A stretch of DNA of 64,000 nt from Saprospiraceae bacterium. GTDB taxonomy: Bacteria > Bacteroidota > Bacteroidia > Chitinophagales > Saprospiraceae. Location: the NCBI GenBank assembly GCA_028282725.1, contig JANQHF010000004.1, positions 62,001 through 126,000 of the forward strand, given 5' to 3'. A program made the translations under genes and the position numbers. Shown here piece by piece: positions 56,418 through 64,000 of this stretch. The notes under the pieces were generated by a model that saw only the letters and a list, made by a program, of their open reading frames with translations, was not told where the DNA came from and searched no databases. Positions within the stretch are counted from its first letter, which is position 1, and each line of letters opens with the position of its first letter.

Positions 56418-56677
56418 TGCATTTCTTTAATCAGGAAGAGACCAAAACATTCGCAAGTTCGCTTCTGTTGAGTAAGGAAGATAGTGATTGATGATCATTT
56501 TAAAACTCTATATGATCAACCAATGCGAGTTTCCAAGTTTTGTTATCAAAACAGTTCTATTAGCTTCTAATATTCAGCGGTAAAGACCATTTTCATCTTT
56601 AGCGACTCAGTTGTATTGTAAAAATTTGGTTGTCAACTGATTATATATACATACTTAAAGTTATTAAACAGGACAGG

Positions 56678-56700
56678 TCACCCGACTTTAAGTCGGGTGA
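56678..56700. repeat. Palindrome at the head of the second 18-bp repeat array
   Basis: Arms of 11 bp, TCACCCGACTT and AAGTCGGGTGA, flank a single T. The left arm is an inverted repeat unit, so the unit appears in both orientations here. Confidence 0.85.
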
Positions 56701-56745
56701 CAACTTAAAGCAAGGGTATCACTTAAAGGAAGGCGACGCTTAATT
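56693..56745. repeat. Second locus of the 18-bp tandem repeat (three units)
   Basis: Units start at 56693, 56711 and 56729: TCGGGTGACAACTTAAAG, a variant, and a final 17-bp unit with GGCGACGCTTAA. The last unit carries the same one-base shortening as at 1234-1250, and the implied hexapeptide frame again stops with TAA right after GDA. The array lies between the DJ-1/PfpI start and the cyclotransferase 3' end. Confidence 0.85.
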
Positions 56746-56760
56746 GACGTGCTTTGGCGC

Positions 56761-57110
56761 TTATTCTTCCTCATTCAAAACACAAATAAATGCGTTGACC
56801 TGTTGCCATCACCAAGTTGTACGGAGGTCAAGACCCTTTTACAGGCCGGCCCCTCAAATGCATCCAGGGCATCCCAATGATCCGCTAATTGTTCAGATGA
56901 GAAAATGAAACCGGCAATCGTATCTCCGTTTTCCTCGAGTACCAGGGCCGGGTAACCCGGAGCAGCTCCCCAACCTTTTTCATAGAAGCTGCCCTTAACA
57001 AATCCTAGTTTCCAGGATCCGCCAATCCGTTCCAGGATGTGAGCATTGGGCCGGCCCGGTGCCAGGGTTCCGTATACGAACAGATGGTTACCTTTTCCCG
57101 GATTGTCCAT
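56761..57110 (-). pseudogene. Gamma-glutamylcyclotransferase-like protein, frameshifted C-terminus
   Basis: The frame from 57110 gives LFVYGTLAPGRPNAHIL, YEKGWGAAPGYPALVLEENGDTIAGFIFSS and DHWDALDAFEGPACKRVLTS, the GGCT-like fold; the Glu in DAFEGP sits where the catalytic acid of the family lies. It closes early at 56775 as NRSTHLFVF. The next frame reads QQVNAFICVLNEEE, matching the paralogue's end (QQENAFIYVLNEEE), so one base is missing after GATGG near 56812. The paralogue is at 60449. The last 12 residues are the only part altered, so partial function is possible. Confidence 0.8.
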
Positions 57111-57304
57111 GTATCAATTCATACGTTTAATGATATCAACAAATCAGTAAAACGACATCACGAGTCAAAATGATGCAGTTTGATATTCATTTTCTGGCTG
57201 CCAGGACGTATTCTCACAACATTCCTGTTCAAATGATTCAAAGGATTTGTCATCAGAAGTAAATTGGATAAAACAGACATGATCCTGAATTTAGATCATT
57301 CTCC

Positions 57305-58033
57305 TCACGAAGTCCTGGCTTCTTGGATATAGAAAAAGGCTTGACCGGAATCATCCGTACAGAGCATCCTGCTTCCTTCATCAGCCACAGTGGCTCCACC
57401 ATTGCTTACAATTTTATCACAACTTTCCTGCAAATCCTCCACACCAAAAGTACAAACCCAGTATTCATATTTTCCTTTGACTTCGTTGGGAATTTGCAGT
57501 ACATCAGCTATATGTTCGTTATGAGCATTCTGAATGGCGAAATTATTGTTTTCTGATTCCCTGATTGTCCAATGAAAGATTCCCTGGTAAAATGGAATGA
57601 TCGAATGGGCATCCGAAACGTGTAATTCATTCCAAATCAAGGTGCCGATTTCATTCATGGTCCGGGTATTGATTAGCTTATCCCCCTCAGAAATGGAAAA
57701 TCCCGCTCCTTGTGGATCGCGGATCAAAGCAACTCTTCCAAAAGAGTCATCGTGATTGACCATTTCGACGGTTCCCCCAAGTTCTCTTACCTTGTCAACT
57801 GTACTTCGCACGTTCCCAACCTGCATATATGTCATCCAGAAATGAGGCATCCGCAGTTGCTTGAATTTCTCCGGTGTTTCATAGAGCCCAGCAACTGCTT
57901 TGTCTCCCGTATAGGCCATGTAGTAGCCCTGATCCTCGAAGTATTTCCATCCGAATACAGCTTCGTAAAATGTGATCGTCTCACGGGGAGTATAGGTTGA
58001 CAAGTCAGCATAGATGATGTTATTGGTCTGCAT
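57305..58033 (-). CDS. Two-domain VOC (glyoxalase/bleomycin-resistance-like) protein
   Basis: The protein has 242 residues, two tandem VOC modules. The first has IIYADLSTYTPRETITFYEAVFGWKY and FGRVALIRDPQGAGFSI; the second has WNELHVSDAHSIIPFYQGIFHWTI and DDSGQAFFYIQEA. The order resembles hydroxylase-type enzymes that bind a metal between the two modules. No substrate can be named. It lies between the cyclotransferase-like gene and the small membrane gene on the same strand, an arrangement repeated in part at 60449-61345. Confidence 0.85.
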   Translation of the reverse strand: MQTNNIIYADLSTYTPRETITFYEAVFGWKYFEDQGYYMAYTGDKAVAGLYETPEKFKQLRMPHFWMTYMQVGNVRSTVDKVRELGGTVEMVNHDDSFGRVALIRDPQGAGFSISEGDKLINTRTMNEIGTLIWNELHVSDAHSIIPFYQGIFHWTIRESENNNFAIQNAHNEHIADVLQIPNEVKGKYEYWVCTFGVEDLQESCDKIVSNGGATVADEGSRMLCTDDSGQAFFYIQEARTS

Positions 58034-58039
58034 TGTCTC

Positions 58040-58290
58040 TTAATGAATCATTTGAATGATAATAATATCCACAATACACAACCCTAAAATAATCCATAAC
58101 CAAGTCGACCATTTCGGGTGAATGTTTTGAGCAATCTTCATTTCGATCCAGGTCCAGAGTATAATGTAGCTTGTCCAGACCCAAAAAAATTGTGAATCTC
58201 AAAAATCATCATCATGATCATTCCGGTGATAAAAATGATCATTGTCGATATAAATAAAGTCCATTCTCGCGTTGATGCCTTTTGTATCAT
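58040..58290 (-). pseudogene. Small two-helix membrane protein, broken at a homopolymer
   Basis: Reading from the ATG at 58288-58290 gives TREWTLFISTMIIFITGMIM, a membrane helix, then EIHNFFGSGQ and a stop. One extra T in the run of seven at 58183-58189 would give NFFWVWTSYIILWTWIEMKI and WLWIILGLCIVDIIIIQMIH, two further helices, ending at TAA (58040-58042). The predicted intact protein is about 83 residues. Its start overlaps the upstream hydroxylase stop by ATGA, the usual sign of a real coupled gene. No family was recognised. Confidence 0.65.
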
Positions 58291-59198
58291 TTTTCCATTT
58301 GTTGATTCGGCATCCATTCGGGGGGTTTAACAAAGGCCAGTAATTTATTGGAAAGTCCTTCTATCTCTTTTAGCTTTTTAAAAAAGCGAAACAGGCCATG
58401 AAGAAAAACATTGATCGGGTTTACACTATTCACAGGCATTGATATACCATAGATGACTTTTTCTACTTCAGGCTCAAAAGTGCCCAGCATCCGATCCCAA
58501 ATGATTAAAATCCCGGCGTAATTCTTATCCCAATACTGCCGGTTAGAGCCATGATGAACCCTGTGATGTGAAGGTGTATTAAAAATGTATTCTACAGGCT
58601 TGGTCAGTTTTCCAATAACCTCGGTATGCAAGAGCGTTTGAAAGACCTGGACGAAAACCTCAGATAGCAGAACGAGAACAGGATGAAAACCCAACATGAC
58701 CAATGGCAAAGAAAACAAAATGGGCAATATGGCATCAAGGGGGCCAAAGCGATAGGCAACAGACATATTGAAGTGGGGAGAACTATGATGAACCGTATGT
58801 GTTGCCCAACCAATCCCTATACGATGCATCATTCTATGTTCCCAATAATATGCGAAGTCTGCCAACAGGACACAACAAACAATCGTGGCCCAGTTGAGCT
58901 CAAGATGGGGTAGGCTGAAGTTTTCATAGATCCAGAAGTAGCCCTTTGTTACGGCCAGGATGCCAAGGAAGATTTCAATGAGGAAGAAAGCACCAAATGT
59001 TATGACATTTGCGACACTATCCAAAATAAGATTTATGTCCAATCTCCTGAGGACGGCATATCGTATGAGCTCCAGGATGAAAAACGGAAGAATGATATAT
59101 ACAAAACTGAGTTCATTGAGGATATAAAACCAATGGTTTATATCTGCCCATTCGAGCCTTTTTGACAGTAATTCGATCATAATATCTGCTTTTTCCAT
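58287..59198 (-). CDS. Sterol desaturase / fatty acid hydroxylase family protein
   Basis: The protein has 303 residues. The di-iron histidine boxes are HRMMH, HTVHHSS and HRVHHGSN, placed between about 120 and 220. Hydrophobic spans include IYIILPFFILELIRYAV, VITFGAFFLIEIFLGILAV, TIVCCVLLADFAYYW and AILPILFSLPLVMLGF. These enzymes hydroxylate or desaturate lipid acyl chains or sterols at the membrane. YWDKNYAGILIIWDRMLGTFE is the common segment before the last helix. The upstream gene overlaps its start by 22 bp and the small membrane gene follows with ATGA overlap, so it is in a compact operon. Confidence 0.9.
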   Translation of the reverse strand: MEKADIMIELLSKRLEWADINHWFYILNELSFVYIILPFFILELIRYAVLRRLDINLILDSVANVITFGAFFLIEIFLGILAVTKGYFWIYENFSLPHLELNWATIVCCVLLADFAYYWEHRMMHRIGIGWATHTVHHSSPHFNMSVAYRFGPLDAILPILFSLPLVMLGFHPVLVLLSEVFVQVFQTLLHTEVIGKLTKPVEYIFNTPSHHRVHHGSNRQYWDKNYAGILIIWDRMLGTFEPEVEKVIYGISMPVNSVNPINVFLHGLFRFFKKLKEIEGLSNKLLAFVKPPEWMPNQQMEK

Positions 59199-59740
59199 GT
59201 TTCAACATCGCTATAGCCATAATAGTCATAGCTTACCTGCATCGTGCTTTCATCGATGATCTCCACCTGGCATTCAACTTCGTATTGCTGGCCTTCATAT
59301 TCCAACTTATAAATGCCGCCGCCCAGATTTCCTTTCAGTGATCTTATGATCAATATTTTCGATCCTTCCGCTTTTTGACTATTACCATTTTCATCTTCGT
59401 AGCGGTAGGTGTATGCATTGAAGTTTGATCCTTCGTTTTTGATTTCATAGAGCACAGAACCTTTAAAGTCCTTACTGTTGTAAGTCACTTTCCAATATCC
59501 AGTTAAGTCGTATTCGCCCTCATTTGATGTTGAAGTTATGTCATTTGAACCAGGAACATACCCGGAATAAAAATGCTCCGAATGCTCTTGAGAATCATTT
59601 ATAGTTGAGATTGATAAAGGTTTATTTTGGTCTGAAGTTTGGATTTGGTCATCCTTGACCGCATATGTAAACAAGTGTGCCGTGCCGACTAAAAGAATGA
59701 TTATTGCCAGGCTTCTGAACAGTAAGGTTGAATTCGTCAT
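59177..59740 (-). CDS. Hypothetical membrane or exported protein
   Basis: The ATG at 59738-59740 gives 187 residues; an upstream TTG would add six. One N-terminal hydrophobic helix (LLFRSLAIIILLVGTAHLFTYAV) is followed by a low-complexity polar stretch and a beta-rich C-terminal half (LTGYWKVTYNSKDFKGSVLYEI, GIYKLEYEGQQYEVECQVEI, ESTMQVSYDYYGYSDVE) that resembles a lipocalin-like or DUF4488-like barrel. No family was assigned. It precedes the hydroxylase with a 22-bp overlap. Confidence 0.6.
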   Translation of the reverse strand: MTNSTLLFRSLAIIILLVGTAHLFTYAVKDDQIQTSDQNKPLSISTINDSQEHSEHFYSGYVPGSNDITSTSNEGEYDLTGYWKVTYNSKDFKGSVLYEIKNEGSNFNAYTYRYEDENGNSQKAEGSKILIIRSLKGNLGGGIYKLEYEGQQYEVECQVEIIDESTMQVSYDYYGYSDVETWKKQIL

Positions 59741-59803
59741 ATAAAGATTTTCGTACAAAACTAGAGTGCTACATTCGAGCGTATTTTGATCTATATCAAA
59801 AAA

Positions 59804-60367
59804 TCATCGTTCAGCCCGGATTCTGCTAAACGTTTCTTGCGTTATGCCAAGAAAGGAGGCAATGTATCCTAATTTCACTCTTAGCTCAACATCGGGGAAG
59901 TACGATTTTAATAGTTTGTACTTTTCTTTGGCGGAAAGAAATGACCAACCTTTGGAAAAGTGATCGAGAAAACCCACCATTTCTTCAGCCAACAACCTGG
60001 CAAAAATAGCAAATGCAGGAAATTGCATTATCAATTTTTGATAATCGGAGTGACTGATCCTGTATAATTCGCAATCCTCCAGGCACTCGATTTCTTCGAA
60101 ACTGGGTTGTTGGGAATAGAAGCTATACCAGGCTGTGATGAATTGATTTTCCGCATAGAACCAGGAAGTGACTTTCCGGTCTTCCTGGAAATAGTAATTG
60201 TGCACAATGCCCTTTTCAACAAAGTACAGGTACATGGCGCGCTGATCTTCTAACAGGAGATTCTCACCCTTCCTTGCCTTTAAGAATTCAAAACTAACGG
60301 GAATTGCCGCGGTCAGTTCCGGATCAAGCGAAGTCTTTAAAGAAATAGCCTGGATGAGCTTATTCAT
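59804..60367 (-). CDS. Crp/Fnr-type transcription regulator
   Basis: The protein has 187 residues. A cyclic-nucleotide-binding-like beta-roll (RKGENLLLEDQRAMYLYFVEKGIVHNYY; ITAWYSFYSQQPSFEEIECLEDCELYRI) is followed by a long helix and a short HTH (LGYIASFLGITQETFSRIRAE). Such Bacteroidota Crp-family proteins usually respond to small ligands rather than cAMP, and the ligand is unknown. It is upstream of the lipid-hydroxylase gene set on the same strand, a plausible regulator of it, and 81 bp downstream of the second cyclotransferase gene. Confidence 0.85.
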   Translation of the reverse strand: MNKLIQAISLKTSLDPELTAAIPVSFEFLKARKGENLLLEDQRAMYLYFVEKGIVHNYYFQEDRKVTSWFYAENQFITAWYSFYSQQPSFEEIECLEDCELYRISHSDYQKLIMQFPAFAIFARLLAEEMVGFLDHFSKGWSFLSAKEKYKLLKSYFPDVELRVKLGYIASFLGITQETFSRIRAER

Positions 60368-60448
60368 AGATTTCGAATGCCTATTCTGTTCAAAATTAAA
60401 ACTGGCCTTGTGATATTGTTAATTTCTTGAAATGAATATTATGATTCT

Positions 60449-60781
60449 TCACTCCTCCTCATTCAACACATAAATGAATGCATTTTCCTGTTGTTCATCG
60501 GAAATTTGTACACTGGTAAGTACCCGTTTATAGGCGGGGCCTTCGAAGGCATCCAGGGCATCCCAATGATCGGCAAGGTTTTCGGAAGAGAAAACAAATC
60601 CCTTAATGATATCACCTTTTGATTCGAGTACAAGGGCCGGGAAGCCCATCGCGGCACCCCAACCTTTTTCGTAAAAAGTACCTTTCACACTTCCTTGTTT
60701 CCAACTACCTCCTATGTTTTCCAGGACAAATGCGTTGGGTCTGCCGGGAGCCAGGGTACCATAAACGAAGAGTTGATTCAT
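60449..60781 (-). CDS. Gamma-glutamylcyclotransferase-like protein (intact paralogue)
   Basis: The protein has 110 residues. It is the intact relative of the broken copy at 56761-57110: LFVYGTLAPGRPNAFVLENIGGSW, YEKGWGAAMGFPALVLESKGD, DHWDALDAFEGPAYKRVLTS, and an end NAFIYVLNEEE. YGTLAPGRPN is the substrate-loop signature (YGSLxxG) of the GGCT-like fold. It may cleave gamma-glutamyl compounds or act as a butirosin-BtrG-like cyclotransferase; the substrate is unknown. The pair implies a recent duplication with both flanked by VOC genes. Confidence 0.85.
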   Translation of the reverse strand: MNQLFVYGTLAPGRPNAFVLENIGGSWKQGSVKGTFYEKGWGAAMGFPALVLESKGDIIKGFVFSSENLADHWDALDAFEGPAYKRVLTSVQISDEQQENAFIYVLNEEE

Positions 60782-60934
60782 GGCTTTTGGATGATTACAG
60801 ACAAATAACTAATGAGCATTTCTATAATATGTAAATATAAGACTTTGACCATTGCAAAAAAATTAGAGTATTGAATATATATAGTTCAGGCCTGAACAGT
60901 GACAATCAACAATTAACAAGTAGCGATGAGCTGA

Positions 60935-61345
60935 CTCTTTCTTCTCGGTAAGAGAGAACCAGTTGCCGGAGTCATCCTTAAACAGAGCTTCAGTGGCATA
61001 AAATTCTTAGGTAGGTGGCTATGTAAATTCTACACCTTTCACCTTGAGTTCTTCATAGGTTGCATTAATATCTGCAATCTCAAATACACCTAATCCAAAG
61101 GTGCCATTTTGAACCAGGATCTTCATTTGGTTGGTCGTCTCTTCGCTGAAATTCATGCCTGGTTTCACAGCCATTAATGTGATTTCCAATTGGGATTGTT
61201 CGGGTGCCACCAGAGTTAACCATCGGGCCCCTTCTCCCATAGGAGCATCGGTATGAACTTTGAAACCTAACTTGTTGACATAAAAATCAAAGGCGCTTTC
61301 CTGGTCTAACACGTAAATACTGACATGGCTCAATTTCGTAATCAT
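60935..61345 (-). pseudogene. VOC/glyoxalase-like gene with two in-frame stops
   Basis: From the ATG at 61343-61345 the frame gives LSHVSIYVLDQESAFDFYVNKLGFKVHTD, WLTLVAPEQ and YEELKVKGVEFT, then TAG (61019-61021). Continuing in the same frame gives PPT, a TAA (61007-61009), and EFYATEALFKDDSGNWFSLTE, exactly the final VOC strands. Both stops sit where related proteins have residues such as Gln (GVEFTQPPTEQFYGTEA type), consistent with C-to-T changes. The truncated 108-residue protein would lack the last metal-ligand strand. Confidence 0.8.
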
Positions 61346-61387
61346 AACTTATTTTTTAAATGAAAGAATAATGCGAAGTAATGAGCT

Positions 61388-61834
61388 TTAGTCTCCGGGT
61401 ATTTCTTCAAAATTGCTCTTTTTCCAATTGAACTTTTCTGAATAGCATCCGGGAATATAACCCAGCGGTTGATTTTCGATAGAAGCTTCTCGTTCGCGAT
61501 AAGCTTTTTGATATTGGGATGGACTGAGCCCGGTTTCCTTTTTAAATAAACCGCTGAAGGAGGAAAGACTTTCATACCCAACGTCAAAACATGCATCACT
61601 GATCGACCTTCCGTCGTGAAGCAATTCCATGGCCTTATTGATGCGGACGTACTTCAAATAATTATAAGGAGTCTTTTGATAGACCTTTTTGAATTGACGG
61701 ATAAAATCGTACTTCGAGAAGTGTCCCCCGGATGCAATGTCGTCAACATCAATGCTTTCCGCATAAAGGGCATCGATGTATAATTTGGCTTTTACAATCT
61801 TGCGATAGAAATATGCTTTGGGGTGGGAAGACAT
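61388..61834 (-). CDS. AraC-family transcription regulator
   Basis: The protein has 148 residues. Two helix-turn-helix units are visible: DVDDIASGGHFSKYDFIRQFKKVYQKTPYNYL and RSISDACFDVGYESLSSFSGLFKKETGLSPSQY (both in outline), the standard AraC DNA-binding domain. There is almost no N-terminal ligand domain. A short tail (PGCYSEKFNWKKSNFEEIPG) is typical of small Bacteroidota members. The broken VOC gene is 42 bp downstream on the same strand, so it probably once regulated that gene. Divergent from the PorP-like gene to its right. Confidence 0.9.
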   Translation of the reverse strand: MSSHPKAYFYRKIVKAKLYIDALYAESIDVDDIASGGHFSKYDFIRQFKKVYQKTPYNYLKYVRINKAMELLHDGRSISDACFDVGYESLSSFSGLFKKETGLSPSQYQKAYREREASIENQPLGYIPGCYSEKFNWKKSNFEEIPGD

Positions 61835-62076
61835 TAATAGGAAGATTGATTTGTGAAACTTTGTTTTTACTTGATAATAGTATGACGATTAAAAGACTTT
61901 TGTCGCCGCATCATATTACTTAGCATAAAGATTATTTAACAGATCCTACCGCTTTTTTGATCCTTATTAGATAAGAACCTCTTAAAAATATGTCAAACAA
62001 TCAGTCTGAAAACTAAACTAATCCTAAAACATTGTAAAAATTCACTAATTGTGGTGAATAATTCTTTAATTCACAT

Positions 62077-63306
62077 ATGCATCAGTCTAATATATACATG
62101 GCTTCTGGCATGATGAGAGAATTACTCTTTATCGGAACTAGGGGCTTCCTTACTTTGGTGACTATCGCATTACTTTGTGGTTCATCTGAGGCCCAGGATG
62201 CTTTTTTTAACAATTTCGAAACTGGAAAATCTTATTTCAACCCATCCCTGGTGGGTACCACAGGATCGCTGTCTATCACTGCTAAACACAAACGTCAATG
62301 GCATATTCTCGATCCATGGTTTCAGACTACTTACTTTGCTGTGGAAGAAAGCTTGCCATGCACCTTTCTCGATTGGGGATTAAGTTTTTTGCATGACTCC
62401 GAAGGAACAGCCGGATTCACAACCCGGGAAGGGGCCTTCAATATTGCAGGTACGATTCCTTTTACGATCGGAAACCATTTACAGAACGTAAAAATCGGTT
62501 TTTCTCCACGCTATTCTCAAAAATCGATTGACTATGACCGGCTGGTTTTTTCAGATCAGCTCGACCCTAAATACGGACCTGTTAATGCTTCCGGAGTATC
62601 GAATCCGACATCGTTTATCCCTCCAGACAATACCGGTCTTTCGAATTCATTCTTCAGTCCCTCTTTGGGAATTACTTTTGTGACTGTCTGGAATGCCAAG
62701 AAGCGTAATGTACGCAAGATCATCACTTCTTTGGGTGCATCAATTACGCATGTTCTAGCCCTCAGCGATGACCTTGGCAATATTGAATCCGTTCAGCGTT
62801 TAACTGCTGAAATTCCTGCCAGGTACTCGTTTTTTGCCGAAGCCGAGATCAGGCCGATTATTGCGACTGACTATTTTATTTCATTAACCCCAATTGTTGT
62901 GTATCAACACCAGGCAAGGCTAAATTACTGGGAAATGGGTGCTTCGATTGGGTACAATCGGGACGCGAGATTTGGGCTTTTTTTGCAGTATAGTCCTTCG
63001 AACCTTGATCAGATCTCTACCAATACTCTAATCGGGCAACTCGATCTGGCAATAGTCCGGGCCGAGGATCACCGCGTGGATTTAGGTATCAATTTTTCAA
63101 CAGGATTGACAGGTTTCAAAAATTCACGATCCAATATGATGGAAGTTTCGTTAACCTATCACTTTAAAAAAAGCGTCACTTGTTCATTGGCAGGTATGGA
63201 ATCTGATCCTACCACAGATACAATCGAATGCCCTGGTGACAAGTATGCCGGCATGAAGCGCTATCAGGACCTTTTTTACTATTCGCTGACAAAATGGAAG
63301 AAGTAG
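62077..63306 (+). CDS. PorP/SprF-family outer-membrane protein
   Basis: The protein has 409 residues. After a signal peptide (FLTLVTIALLCGSSEAQ) comes DAFFNNFETGKSYFNPSLVG, a diverged version of the PorP/SprF start, with the same KRQWHILDPWFQTTYFAVEE that relatives have in place of SQWRSVPVPWTTF. Strands with aromatic ends continue to VSLTYHFKKSVTC. Several ATGs precede the signal peptide (62077, 62098, 62110, 62113); the one at 62113 would give MRELLFIGTRGFLTL. The next gene overlaps its end by 13 bp, as expected for a SprF-cargo pair. Upstream is a 242-bp A/T-rich spacer shared with the divergent AraC gene. Confidence 0.85.
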   Translation: MHQSNIYMASGMMRELLFIGTRGFLTLVTIALLCGSSEAQDAFFNNFETGKSYFNPSLVGTTGSLSITAKHKRQWHILDPWFQTTYFAVEESLPCTFLDWGLSFLHDSEGTAGFTTREGAFNIAGTIPFTIGNHLQNVKIGFSPRYSQKSIDYDRLVFSDQLDPKYGPVNASGVSNPTSFIPPDNTGLSNSFFSPSLGITFVTVWNAKKRNVRKIITSLGASITHVLALSDDLGNIESVQRLTAEIPARYSFFAEAEIRPIIATDYFISLTPIVVYQHQARLNYWEMGASIGYNRDARFGLFLQYSPSNLDQISTNTLIGQLDLAIVRAEDHRVDLGINFSTGLTGFKNSRSNMMEVSLTYHFKKSVTCSLAGMESDPTTDTIECPGDKYAGMKRYQDLFYYSLTKWKK

Positions 63307-64000
63307 TGAGGGGAAATCGATTATTCAACATTGTTTTTTTGATGTTTATTACAAATCTAGTGCACAGTCAAGTGATCTGCGATCGATTCAATGAATGCAA
63401 TATTCCGGATTTAGGATTTGCGGATTTTACTCCTATGGGGAAGTCCGTCTTTTGTGAGACTGAGAGAGTAATCCTAGAAAACTCTTCTACATTTTTGGAT
63501 TTTGACCAATTCATTATTGATTGGGGAGATGAACGCATTGATACAATCAATTCTTATGACAGCATTGATCACGTCTATGATTATTCAGCGATAGATCGCT
63601 GTCAAGCAGGATCAAGCCTCAGAGTTGTAATTTCATTTATTGGCAGAAAATTTTGTGGAGATACCTATTCATGCAGTGAAGGTACAACTACGATTTCTGT
63701 AGACCTAAAGCCAGAATCAGAAATAGATGTCACGTCAGAAGCTTGTGTCGGTCAGAGAGTCAATTTCACTGAAGCTGCTTGTAATGAAGATCCGGATTCC
63801 TATGGGTGGCAATTTGGGGATGGGGGTACTTCTACGGAACGTAATCCCTCTTATACTTATAACTCACCCGGGATCTACCAGGTCAGTTTGCGTGTAGAGA
63901 ATATTTGTGGTCCGGCTACCACAACAAGATCAATTCGTATCGTGGAGGATCCACTTCCTGAATTTGATATTGCATCGATTCAGCAAAACTTTTGCATACC
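63294..64000 (+). CDS. PKD-domain surface protein, 3' end cut by window
   Basis: I translated this by hand because it runs off the right edge. From the ATG at 63294 it starts EEVVRGNRLFNIVFLMFITNLVHSQ, a signal peptide, then a Cys-bearing region (VICDRFNECNIP) and PKD domains: FIIDWGDERIDTINSYDSIDHVYDY and YGWQFGDGGTSTERNPSYTY. Overlap by 13 bp with the PorP-like gene suggests a cargo/partner pair. About 235 residues are visible, and whether it ends in a type B sorting domain cannot be seen. Confidence 0.8.
   Translation, partial: MEEVVRGNRLFNIVFLMFITNLVHSQVICDRFNECNIPDLGFADFTPMGKSVFCETERVILENSSTFLDFDQFIIDWGDERIDTINSYDSIDHVYDYSAIDRCQAGSSLRVVISFIGRKFCGDTYSCSEGTTTISVDLKPESEIDVTSEACVGQRVNFTEAACNEDPDSYGWQFGDGGTSTERNPSYTYNSPGIYQVSLRVENICGPATTTRSIRIVEDPLPEFDIASIQQNFCI

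Noticed and set aside
60935..61345. Reassigned stop codons (TAA/TAG read as Gln)
   Set aside because: Many well-supported genes in the window end with TAA or TAG at the expected place, so a changed code is not tenable.
61342..61599. 85-residue minus-strand frame inside the AraC gene region
   Set aside because: It overlaps the well-supported AraC-family gene in another frame and has no recognisable domain.

Overview
The window looks like a chromosomal segment of a member of the Bacteroidota, probably a marine or wastewater relative of the Saprospiraceae (inferred from gene content, not computed). The evidence is: type IX secretion (T9SS) sorting domains of both the A and B kind, two PorP/SprF outer-membrane proteins, large PKD/Ig-like secreted proteins, recF followed by a DUF721 gene, a SprF/OmpA/adhesin module, many lipoproteins, and a DASH cryptochrome.

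The first 22 kb is mostly core metabolism and cell biology: purK (cut by the left edge), a PyrC-type dihydroorotase, ribH, a TPR membrane protein, pdhA, recF-DUF721, a secreted subtilase, recQ, a glycosyltransferase, a membrane coiled-coil protein, gpsA, yidC, corA, the class I ribonucleotide reductase operon nrdB-nrdA, a CobB-type sirtuin and the NAD(P)HX repair enzyme. Upstream of nrdB lie a perfect DnaA box and two related palindromes.

From 22.7 to 37 kb the theme is the cell surface: PorP/SprF, a TPR-PD40-OmpA protein and a 1.3-kilo-residue type B T9SS cargo in one unit, then a BNR/sortilin-like protein, a lipoprotein and an LVIVD-repeat type A T9SS cargo. From 37 to 44 kb come an ArsC/Spx-like protein, a redox lipoprotein group (double thioredoxin-fold protein, cytochrome c, SCO1, small lipoprotein), cryptochrome DASH, a DUF389 membrane protein with a LolD-like ATPase, and a small beta-barrel.

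From 44.3 to 51.4 kb there are three long non-coding stretches packed with hairpins and dispersed repeats. They flank a reductive-dehalogenase-like iron-sulphur protein and a four-gene run ending in aroE and proline dehydrogenase. The segment from 53 to 61.4 kb is accessory and decaying: within about 8 kb I find five disrupted genes (2'-5' RNA ligase-like, peptidase S74 chaperone protein, a gamma-glutamylcyclotransferase-like paralogue, a small membrane protein and a VOC protein), interleaved with intact epimerase, DJ-1/PfpI, VOC, fatty-acid hydroxylase, Crp and AraC genes. The window ends in a second PorP/SprF gene overlapping the start of a PKD-domain protein that runs off the right edge.

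No rRNA, tRNA, CRISPR array, transposase or integrase was recognised. The most unusual items are a tandem 18-bp repeat family present at two distant loci with the same shortened end unit, the cluster of broken genes, the candidate DnaA/palindrome control region of nrdBA, and the reductive-dehalogenase-like protein without an obvious export signal.
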